From positions 62,001 to 126,000 of the forward strand of contig NZ_JACBZF010000007.1 in the NCBI RefSeq assembly GCF_013408095.1: 64,000 nt of DNA, in the 5' to 3' direction. Positions 46,618-53,343 of the stretch are shown here, one piece after another. The position numbers and the translations under genes were made by a program. How positions within the stretch are numbered: position 1 is the first letter of the stretch; the number at the start of each line of letters is the position of its first letter. Source of the stretch: Novosphingobium marinum (GTDB lineage: Bacteria > Pseudomonadota > Alphaproteobacteria > Sphingomonadales > Sphingomonadaceae). The notes beneath the pieces were generated by a model that was given only the letters and a program-made list of their open reading frames with translations, was not told the DNA's origin and searched no databases.

Positions 46618-46854
46618 CTATTCGCCCGTCCCGGCATTCTCGGTCGTCTCGTCGATCTGGTCCAGCGCCGCGCCGACTTCCGCGGTGCTCTTGTCGATGG
46701 CCGCATCGCCGGGCATCGCCCGGTCCTCGGCCGAAAGCCAGAAAAATGCGAGGATGGCCAGGATCACGAGACCGACCAGCGCCGCCGCGCCGCCGCGAGC
46801 CGACCGGACAGGGCCGGCGGCCCGATGAGAACCGTTTTTCGGATCACCGGGCAT
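46618..46854 (-). CDS. Small single-helix membrane protein, function unknown
   Basis: A 78-residue protein: basic N-terminus (PKNGSHRAAGPVRSARGG), one transmembrane helix (AAALVGLVILAILAFFWL), then an acidic, probably periplasmic tail with DKSTAEVGAALDQIDETTEN. No known family recognised. It is 60 bases downstream of the HWE kinase gene on the same strand and could be co-transcribed with it. Coding confidence comes from the clear helix and charge pattern. Confidence 0.6.
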   Translation of the reverse strand: MPGDPKNGSHRAAGPVRSARGGAAALVGLVILAILAFFWLSAEDRAMPGDAAIDKSTAEVGAALDQIDETTENAGTGE

Positions 46855-46914
46855 GAAAAACTCCGTCGCGCGAACCCGGCAGACGACATTCGCGCTCCCG
46901 GCTGGCTGACGTGA

Positions 46915-48459
46915 TCATGTATTCCCCTCCCGTGCGAGCGCCGACCTGGGGACGATAGCCCGGACGACGAGGCCCGTCCGCCGCCAGTCGTATTCGACGC
47001 GCCCGCCAAGCTGGCGATGAATACTCATGTCGATGAGGGCCGCACCGAACCCGTTCTCGCTGCTCGGCAGCACCGGCGGGCCGCCGGATTCGCTCCATGT
47101 CAGTTCCGCGTCGTCGCCGTTTTCCGACAGCGCGATCTCGACCGTGCCGTCGTCGGCCGACAGGGCGCCGTACTTCGCGGCGTTGGTGGCAAGCTCGTGG
47201 AAATACAGTGCCAGCGGCGTGGCCGAACGATCGTCGATCGCGATGTCCTGCCCGGTCATCGTGAAGCGCGCCTCGTCGCGCGCGCCATAGGGCGCGAGCA
47301 GCGCCTCGAGCATGCCCTTCAGGCTGGTGTGCGGGTGCGGCTCGAACTCTCCGCGAGCATCGGTGCGCACGTAGTCGTGCGCGCGTCCCAGTGCGAGGAT
47401 GCGGTCCTGGAGATCGCGGCCGAGATCCCTCGCCTCGGGATGGCGCCGCACGGTCAGGGCGATGAGGCCGCCGATGACCGCGAAGATGTTCTTGATGCGA
47501 TGGTTCAGCTCGCGCGAGAGGATCGCGAGCAGGTCCGAGGTCTCTTTCTGGTCGTGGATATCGGTGCAGGTGCCGATCCATCGCAATATCTCGCCATCGG
47601 GGGCCAGCATCGGGAGTCCGCGTGCGAGTTGCCAGCGATACTGGCCGTCATGGCGGAACAGCCGGTATTCGATTTCGTAGGGCTTGCGGCTCTCAAGCGA
47701 CTCGGACCAGACACCGGCGGTTTTCTCGGCATCGTCGGGATGAAGGAAACCCAGCCACTTGTGCCCGTAGGAATCCTCCAGCGGCCGGCCTGTAAATTCG
47801 CGCCAGCCGCGATTGAGATAGTCCACTTGCCCGTCCGGCGTCGTCGCCCAGACAAGCTGCGGCATGGCATCGGCAAGCGTTTCGAAACGATGCCGGTGGT
47901 GTTCGATCTGCCAGCTCTGCTCCTCGGCGAGTTTGCGACTGCGCGCCTCGATCCGCGCCTTCTCGAGGATTGCCATCGCGGCCTCGGCCAGTGTTTCCAG
48001 CGTTTCGCACTGCTCGCTGTCGAGCGCCGGGCGAGGCTTCGTGTCGATCACGCAGAACGCGCCGAGCGGCAGGCCTTCCGGGGAACGCAGCGGCTGTCCG
48101 GCATAAAAGCGGATGCCCGGCTCCCCGGTGACGAGCGGATTGTCGGCGAAGCGCTCATCGCGCCCGGCGTCGGGAACCGTCATGCACGCTTCCTGCCGCA
48201 TGGCGTGATCGCAGAAGGACCACGCGCGCGGGGTTTCGGCCAGTTCGGTTCCTGCCCTGCCGACGAACACCTGCCGGTCGGACCCGACCAGGCTGACCAG
48301 CCCGACAGGCGCACCGCAGACCGTGGCTGCCAGCCGGGCGAGGCGGTCGAGCTTCTTGCGCACGTCCCCGTCCTCAATGGGATAGGTCTCGAGCGCAGCC
48401 AGCCTTTCCGCCTCGGAAAGGCCGTGAGGTTTGGGAGTGTTCAAGCTGTTTTCACCCAC
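46915..48459 (-). CDS. GAF-PAS-HWE-family sensor histidine kinase
   Basis: A 514-residue soluble kinase. Residues 25-175 form a GAF domain (GLVSLVGSDRQVF, FCDHAMRQ, YAGQPLRSPEGLPLGAFCVID); residues 195-310 form a PAS/PAC pair (TLADAMPQLVWATTPDG; GTCTDIHDQKE). The kinase core has the phospho-acceptor H320 in SRELNHRIKNIFAVIG, the N box YFHELATNAAKYGALS and the W-x-E signature in LTWSESGGPP, placing it in the HWE/HisKA_2 family. Such kinases phosphorylate PhyR. Its place beside phyR/ecfG resembles that of PhyK/GsrK-type kinases, and the signal sensed by GAF/PAS is unknown. Start GTG 48459; no ATG is available. Confidence 0.9.
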   Translation of the reverse strand: MGENSLNTPKPHGLSEAERLAALETYPIEDGDVRKKLDRLARLAATVCGAPVGLVSLVGSDRQVFVGRAGTELAETPRAWSFCDHAMRQEACMTVPDAGRDERFADNPLVTGEPGIRFYAGQPLRSPEGLPLGAFCVIDTKPRPALDSEQCETLETLAEAAMAILEKARIEARSRKLAEEQSWQIEHHRHRFETLADAMPQLVWATTPDGQVDYLNRGWREFTGRPLEDSYGHKWLGFLHPDDAEKTAGVWSESLESRKPYEIEYRLFRHDGQYRWQLARGLPMLAPDGEILRWIGTCTDIHDQKETSDLLAILSRELNHRIKNIFAVIGGLIALTVRRHPEARDLGRDLQDRILALGRAHDYVRTDARGEFEPHPHTSLKGMLEALLAPYGARDEARFTMTGQDIAIDDRSATPLALYFHELATNAAKYGALSADDGTVEIALSENGDDAELTWSESGGPPVLPSSENGFGAALIDMSIHRQLGGRVEYDWRRTGLVVRAIVPRSALAREGNT

Positions 48460-48512
48460 GACGGCCCCGCAAGGGCCATTGCCAGTCTAGCGAAGGCCGA
48501 AGGGGCAGTAAA

Positions 48513-48977
48513 TCAGACGCGACCGACTTCGTGTTCGCCTGCTTCTTCGGGAGTTATCTTCATCCCGGCCATCATCTTAAGGCTGCCGGTCACGCCGGGT
48601 TCGGACGTCCATACCTCGGAATCGTCGATGTCGAAGCGCAGCATGATGACTTCCGGGTTCTCGCGGCCGTTCGGAAACCACGCCTCGACGGCGTTGTTCC
48701 AGTGCTTGTCCCAGATCGTACGGTCGGTTTCGCGCGTGAGCTTCCCGGCGATGCAGGCGAAAACATCGTGGCCCTTGGTCATCACCTGGCCCATGGCCCG
48801 GCCGCCTGCCGCTATGCGGTTCTTCACGTCGGTAAAGAACCAGATCGTGTGGTGGGCATCCTTGTCGAGCTGCGCGGTCATCGGTTCCGAATGCTCGTTC
48901 GAGCCTTCGAGCTTCATCATGATGAACGGACTGTCGGCAAAGGCCTCCCAGAAAGTGTGGCGAACGTCCTTTTCCAT
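48513..48977 (-). CDS. General stress protein 26-like (PNPOx-type flavin fold)
   Basis: A 154-residue protein of the pyridoxamine 5-phosphate oxidase-like split-barrel group often named general stress protein. Signs are the strand pattern SPFIMMKLEG, TIWFFTDVKNRIA, HDVFACIAGKL and the NAVEAWFPNGRENPEVIMLRFDI end region. Such proteins may bind FMN or FAD; no catalytic role is established. A perfect EcfG promoter lies 34-58 bases upstream of ATG 48977, and AAAGGAG precedes the start. This is the best-supported EcfG target among the protein genes in the window. Confidence 0.88.
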   Translation of the reverse strand: MEKDVRHTFWEAFADSPFIMMKLEGSNEHSEPMTAQLDKDAHHTIWFFTDVKNRIAAGGRAMGQVMTKGHDVFACIAGKLTRETDRTIWDKHWNNAVEAWFPNGRENPEVIMLRFDIDDSEVWTSEPGVTGSLKMMAGMKITPEEAGEHEVGRV

Positions 48978-49010
48978 GTGTCGTCTCCTTTCAATTCGCT
49001 TACCGAATCG

Positions 49011-49035
49011 AACGCGTGATCCGGTCCGGCGTTCC
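49011..49035 (-). promoter_or_regulatory. Consensus sigma-EcfG promoter of the general stress protein gene
   Basis: On the minus strand GGAAC, 16 bases, CGTT: a perfect match. It lies in the 74-base gap between the UdgX stop (49052) and the general stress protein start (48977), so it gives this gene its own promoter. Confidence 0.87.
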
Positions 49036-49051
49036 AAGGAGGCGGCTCGCC

Positions 49052-50467
49052 TCAGGCGTTCCGGGCGACCTCGTCGGCGAGCCGCAGGTCGGCGACGAGC
49101 GACAGGTACGCCTTGTCCGCCGCCTCCCGGTCGGGCTGCCTCAGGATGTAGGCGGGGTGATAGGCGGCAACGGCGCTGCCGTGTTCGAGCGGCACGCGAC
49201 TGCCGCGCATCGTTCCGACCGCACCGTTCTTGCCCGTCACGCCCCGGATGGCGGTTGCGCCCAGCATCACCATGGCGGGGGGACGGATCAGGTCGATTTC
49301 CTGCCCGAGCCACCAGCGGCACGCCTCGATCTCCGATGTTCCGGGTTTCTGGTGGATGCGCCGCTTGCCGCGCATCACGAACTTGAAATGCTTGACCGTG
49401 TTGGTGACGTAGACCCGGTCGCGGTCGACCGACGCTTCTGCGAGCGCACGATCGAGCAGCTGGCCGGACGGGCCGACGAAGGGCTTTTGCGCCAGGTCCT
49501 CCTCGTCGCCGGGCTGCTCGCCCACGATCATCAGCCGGGCATCGCCGGGGCCTTCGCCGAAAACGCAGCCGTTGGTGCCCTTCCACAGCGGACAGCGGCG
49601 GCACCCTTGCGCTTCCTCGCGCAGGCCGGAGAGCGTGGTGGCTCTCTGCTCGGGCGCGGGACGGGATGAAGTCATAGTGGCCTCCCGGGCCTGCGCCCCC
49701 GCGATCAGTGGCGCGATCAATTCCGCCTCGGGCAGGTTCTTCCAGTACTTGCGCGGCATCTCGCGCGTCATTGCCGAGACCTTGAGCCGCGCCGGATTGA
49801 AGATCGCGCCGTAATAGGCCTTCCACATCTCCTCTAGCCGGTCGCCGTCGGCGGCCTCGGAACGGTCGGCACCCGATGCCTCGGTGAGTGTCTCGCCATC
49901 CCAGTGTATCGAGAGTTCGGGCGTGAGGATCGACCAGCGCATGCTGGCGAAGCGGCGGACGAAGAAGCCGGCGTTGGCGCGCACGATATGGTGATCGGGC
50001 TCGAACCAGGCGACGAACGCGCCGTCCTCGACTTCGCGAAATCGCACGAAAGCGCGCATCTTGTGAACGTCGCGGCGCACCGCCCTGGCCATCAGCTCGA
50101 TCCTGCGGACCAGCGGGTCGGCCCGATCCTCGAGCAGGCGAGGCCGGTCCTGCAAGCCCAGAAGCAGGCGATAGAGCAGCGAGAAGCGTTCGGGATCGGA
50201 ATGCAGGATCGCGGACTTCGCGATCTGCGGAAAGTTGCGCGGCACACGCAGTTCGCGGTGCGGCACATCGGGGAGGGGAGCATTGCCGGCGGCGAAGAGG
50301 TCGCCCGCGCCGTCTCCGGCATCCCAGGCGACCTCGTCCGCTCCCAGTCCAGCGCCGGCGAGGCGCCGGGCGGCATCGCGCCACCCTTCGTAGTCGTCCT
50401 CACCGGCGAGGCGGACGGCGCGCAAGGGGGGACGCGCGTCCGCTATGGGCATGTCACTCGCGGGCAT
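49052..50467 (-). CDS. udgX: DUF4130-UdgX uracil-DNA glycosylase fusion
   Basis: A 471-residue repair protein. Residues 85-265 match DUF4130 (RVPRNFPQIAKSAILHSDPERF; HHIVRANAGFFVRRFASMRW, in parts). Residues 290-465 form a uracil-DNA glycosylase: Cys-rich cluster start (CRRCPLWKGTNGC), motif A GEQPGDEEDLAQKPFVGP and the loop KRRIH at residues 368-372. KRRIH defines UdgX; in Mycobacterium smegmatis its histidine becomes covalently linked to DNA after uracil excision. The start is uncertain: ATG 50467 overlaps the hemerythrin stop, and ATG 50452 is an alternative. It lies in a same-strand group with hemerythrin and the radical-SAM repair protein. Confidence 0.9.
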   Translation of the reverse strand: MPASDMPIADARPPLRAVRLAGEDDYEGWRDAARRLAGAGLGADEVAWDAGDGAGDLFAAGNAPLPDVPHRELRVPRNFPQIAKSAILHSDPERFSLLYRLLLGLQDRPRLLEDRADPLVRRIELMARAVRRDVHKMRAFVRFREVEDGAFVAWFEPDHHIVRANAGFFVRRFASMRWSILTPELSIHWDGETLTEASGADRSEAADGDRLEEMWKAYYGAIFNPARLKVSAMTREMPRKYWKNLPEAELIAPLIAGAQAREATMTSSRPAPEQRATTLSGLREEAQGCRRCPLWKGTNGCVFGEGPGDARLMIVGEQPGDEEDLAQKPFVGPSGQLLDRALAEASVDRDRVYVTNTVKHFKFVMRGKRRIHQKPGTSEIEACRWWLGQEIDLIRPPAMVMLGATAIRGVTGKNGAVGTMRGSRVPLEHGSAVAAYHPAYILRQPDREAADKAYLSLVADLRLADEVARNA

Positions 50468-50936
50468 CGCCCGGCAGTTCGTCCTCGGCCCGTTCGAGTT
50501 CGCGCGGCTTGCGGTCCTCGAAAACCTTGGCGATTCGCTTTTCGGCTTCGTCGGTCAGCTGGTCGGCCGCGGCGGGGAACATGTCCTCCTCCTCCTCCTC
50601 GATATGATGGAGGTAGCGGTGGCGCATGTCCTTGAACTTCTGCAGCCACGCGCCCGAGCTCATGTCGGTTTCGATCAGCTCGCCGAGGAAATCGTCGATC
50701 TCCTTGTGCTCGGATACCGAGTGGCGCGCCTCGTCGCGCAGGTCCGGGCAGCCGAGCATCGTGGCGTAAAGCGATTCCTCCTCGGCAGCGGCGTGCGCCT
50801 GCAATTCGCGCCGCAGTTCCTCGAAGAGTTCGCGGCGCTCATCGCTGGCGCCTTCGGTATTGCCGAGCTTTTCGAGAAGATCGCGATGGCGATCGTGGTC
50901 GTGCTTGAGATCCTGGAAAATGCGGGCGTCAGCCAT
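50454..50936 (-). CDS. Hemerythrin HHE-domain protein
   Basis: A 160-residue four-helix cation-binding protein. The His/Glu ligands are visible in KHDHDRHRDLL, HAAAEEESLY, HSVSEHKEIDDFL and RYLHHIEEEEEDMF, consistent with a non-heme di-iron site. Roles of such proteins include oxygen or NO sensing, iron storage and oxidative stress defence. It lies between the radical-SAM repair gene and UdgX, so it could provide or protect iron for the Fe-S enzymes; that is inference. An EcfG-like promoter (GGAAA-N17-CGTT) lies 30-56 bases upstream. Confidence 0.88.
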   Translation of the reverse strand: MADARIFQDLKHDHDRHRDLLEKLGNTEGASDERRELFEELRRELQAHAAAEEESLYATMLGCPDLRDEARHSVSEHKEIDDFLGELIETDMSSGAWLQKFKDMRHRYLHHIEEEEEDMFPAAADQLTDEAEKRIAKVFEDRKPRELERAEDELPGDARE

Positions 50937-50966
50937 TTCGTGTGTACTCCGTTGCTTTGTCCCTAG

Positions 50967-50992
50967 AACGAAGCCGGGCGCGCCGGGTTTCC
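50967..50992 (-). promoter_or_regulatory. Near-consensus sigma-EcfG promoter before hemerythrin-udgX
   Basis: On the minus strand GGAAA, 17 bases, CGTT, one mismatch from the EcfG consensus. It lies in the 70-base gap after the radical-SAM gene, 30-56 bases before the hemerythrin start codon. It could bring hemerythrin and UdgX under general-stress control, separate from LexA control of the upstream gene. Confidence 0.55.
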
Positions 50993-51006
50993 GATGCGAA
51001 TCATTC

Positions 51007-52245
51007 TCAGGCCGCGAACAGTTCGAGCTGTTTCGCCGGCGGCGACAGCATGCGGCGCAGGTCCGCGCGGTCTGTCAGCAGGGTGGGGCGCCAGTCGGCG
51101 GCAACGATGAAGGGCCTGACCCTGGCGACCGACTGGGTGAGCCTCGCCACGTCGTCGAGCCGCAGGATGCGATGGCGACGTGTCGAGAGGATCGTCTTCA
51201 CCGCCTTCACGCCAAGGCCGGGCACGCGCAGCAGCCGTTCCCTTTCCGCCCGGTTCACGTCCACCGGAAACCCTTCGCGGAACTTGAGCGCCCAGGCGAG
51301 CTTGGGATCGATGTCGAGAGGGAGCATCCCGCCGTCGGCGGCGTCGCGGATGTCGTGCGGATCGAAACCGTAGAAGCGGATCAGCCAGTCGGACTGGTAG
51401 AGCCGGTGTTCGCGCATCAGCGGAGGCCGCTTCAACGGCAGGACGGCGCTGGCATCGGGGATCGGCGAGAACGCGGAGTAGTAGACGCGCCGCATTCCGT
51501 AACTCTGGTAAAGGCCGGCGGCGCGCGTGATGATGTCGCCGTCGGTCGCGGAATCGGCCCCGATGATCATCTGCGTTGACTGACCTGCCGGAGCATATCG
51601 CGGCGCCTTGCGATACCGTTTCGAGGCATCGCGCGCATCGACGATCGCCTCCTTCATGCCCGCCATCGACCCGGTAATCCGATCCACCGACTTTTCCGGC
51701 GCCAGCCGCTTCAGCCCTGCTTCGGTGGGCATCTCGATATTGATCGAGACACGGTCGGCATAGAGCCCTGCCTGCCGGACAAGGTCGCCATCGGCATCGG
51801 GAATGGTCTTGAGGTGGATGTACCCCTTGAACCCGTGCTCCTCGCGCAGCTTGCGCGCGACCTCCACCAGCTGCTCCATCGTGTAGTCGGGCGAGGCGAT
51901 GATGCCCGAGGAGAGGAACAGCCCCTCGATATAGTTGCGGCGATAGAAACCCAGCGTCAGGTCGACCACTTCGTCGACGGTGAAGCGCGCGCGCCGCACG
52001 TTCGAGCTCTTGCGATTGATGCAGTAGTGGCAGTCGAATGTGCAATAGTTCGTCAGCAGGATCTTGAGCAGCGAAATGCACCGTCCGTCGGGGGCGTAGG
52101 CATGACATATTCCCATGCCCTCGGTCGAGCCGATGCCGCCTTTCCGGCTGTCGCGCTTCGACGTTCCCGACGATGCGCACGAGGCATCGTACTTGGCCGC
52201 ATCGGCCAGCACTTCCAGCTTTTCCTTCAGGGACATACGCGCCAT
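51007..52245 (-). CDS. Putative DNA modification/repair radical SAM protein
   Basis: A 412-residue radical SAM enzyme of the family that co-occurs with DUF4130/UDG proteins. The cluster motif CX3CX2C is in NYCTFDCHYCINR near residue 65. It contains SVNIEMPTE-type substrate-barrel strands (SINIEMPTEAGL) and ends with a helix-hairpin-helix DNA-binding motif (RVPGLGVKAVKTIL near residue 345). The reaction is unknown; repair or modification of a DNA base is the usual proposal. ATG 52245 is chosen because a sigma70-type promoter and LexA box lie just before it; ATG 52236 is possible, and the longer TTG 52281 frame would put the operator inside the gene. Confidence 0.87.
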   Translation of the reverse strand: MARMSLKEKLEVLADAAKYDASCASSGTSKRDSRKGGIGSTEGMGICHAYAPDGRCISLLKILLTNYCTFDCHYCINRKSSNVRRARFTVDEVVDLTLGFYRRNYIEGLFLSSGIIASPDYTMEQLVEVARKLREEHGFKGYIHLKTIPDADGDLVRQAGLYADRVSINIEMPTEAGLKRLAPEKSVDRITGSMAGMKEAIVDARDASKRYRKAPRYAPAGQSTQMIIGADSATDGDIITRAAGLYQSYGMRRVYYSAFSPIPDASAVLPLKRPPLMREHRLYQSDWLIRFYGFDPHDIRDAADGGMLPLDIDPKLAWALKFREGFPVDVNRAERERLLRVPGLGVKAVKTILSTRRHRILRLDDVARLTQSVARVRPFIVAADWRPTLLTDRADLRRMLSPPAKQLELFAA

Positions 52246-52247
52246 TC

Positions 52248-52281
52248 GTTCGATATATGTTCCCGTTCGTTGCATGTCCAA
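52248..52281 (-). promoter_or_regulatory. LexA (SOS) box overlapping a promoter of the radical-SAM gene
   Basis: The + strand reads GTTC-GATATAT-GTTC at 52248-52262, a perfect GTTC-N7-GTTC operator used by LexA in alphaproteobacteria. On the minus strand, TTGGAC (52276-52281), a 17-base spacer and ATATAT (52253-52258) make a good promoter, with the operator covering the -10. The predicted start of transcription falls within a base or two of ATG 52245, so the mRNA would be leaderless. Confidence 0.8.
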
Positions 52282-52352
52282 CTTTTTCCCGCCACCAATC
52301 GCCCGGCAGAGCGTTTAGCCGGTTCGACCACGCAAAGGAGTTCGATGCGCGC

Positions 52353-53339
52353 ATGAGCGGGCGACTGATGTTCATGGACGATACGGTGCCAGGCATCGTG
52401 CGTCGCAAGGTGCGCGGTAACTGGGCCTACTTCGACCCCGAGGGCGCGCGCATCACCGATCGCCAGGAGATCGACCGGCTCAACGCCATCGCTCTGCCAC
52501 CCGCCTATACCGGGGCATGGTTCGCGCCGCGCGCCAACGCGCATCTGCAGGCAATCGGCTACGATGCGAAGGGGAGGAAGCAGTACCGCTATCACCCCGA
52601 CTGGAGCGCCGAGCGCGAGATGCGCAAGTTCGAGCTTTGCGCCCCGTTCGGTCGCAAGCTCAAGGCGCTGCGCAAGCGTGTGAAGAAGGACCTGCGCCGC
52701 CGCAAGCTGAGCCGCGACCGCGCGATCGCGTCGGTCGTCGCGCTGCTCGATACCGGGCAGATCCGCATCGGCAACGAGTGCTACGCCAAATCGAACAAGA
52801 GCTTTGGCGCTACGACCCTGCGGCGGCGGCACGCGATGCTCAGCGGCCGCTCGCTGACGCTGCGGTTTCGCGGCAAGTCGGGCCGCAAGCGCGAGATCGC
52901 CTGCGACGATCCGGCGCTGCTGCGCTACGTCCGCCGGGTGCAGGACCTTCCCGGCCAGCACCTGTTCCAGTATCTCGAAGAGGACGGAACCGCATCCGCC
53001 GTCACGTCCGACGACGTCAACGCCTACCTGCGCGAAACGATGGGCGAGGATTTCTCGGCGCGCAATTTCAGGACATGGTCGGCCTCCGCGCTTGCATTCG
53101 GACTGCTGCACGCAAAGCCGGAGATCACCGTCGGCGCGATGATGGAGGAAGTGGCGGACAGGCTGGGCAATACGCCTGCCGTGGCGCGCAAGGCCTATGT
53201 CCACCCCGCCGTGGTCGCAGCGGCCAAGGGAGAGGCGGCGCGCAAGGACATGCCGAAGCGACTGCCGCGCCGCACGCGCACCATGTCGCGAGAGGAACGC
53301 GGGCTGCTCGCCTTTCTCGAAAAGCGCACCAAGCGCTGA
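52353..53339 (+). CDS. DNA topoisomerase IB (poxvirus-type)
   Basis: Relaxes supercoiled DNA without ATP through a 3-phosphotyrosyl bond. The 328-residue protein has the core residues of the family: Arg in IRIGNECY, Lys in RFRGKSGRKREI, Arg in ARNFRTWSAS and the catalytic Tyr in ARKAYVHPAV near residue 288. A basic C-terminal tail follows. Start ATG 52353; the stronger Shine-Dalgarno site (AAAGGAG) instead serves a three-codon ORF (ATG 52344, stop TGA) overlapping this start, so translation may be coupled. Divergent from the SOS-controlled radical-SAM gene. Confidence 0.9.
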   Translation: MSGRLMFMDDTVPGIVRRKVRGNWAYFDPEGARITDRQEIDRLNAIALPPAYTGAWFAPRANAHLQAIGYDAKGRKQYRYHPDWSAEREMRKFELCAPFGRKLKALRKRVKKDLRRRKLSRDRAIASVVALLDTGQIRIGNECYAKSNKSFGATTLRRRHAMLSGRSLTLRFRGKSGRKREIACDDPALLRYVRRVQDLPGQHLFQYLEEDGTASAVTSDDVNAYLRETMGEDFSARNFRTWSASALAFGLLHAKPEITVGAMMEEVADRLGNTPAVARKAYVHPAVVAAAKGEAARKDMPKRLPRRTRTMSREERGLLAFLEKRTKR

Positions 53340-53343
53340 CGGT

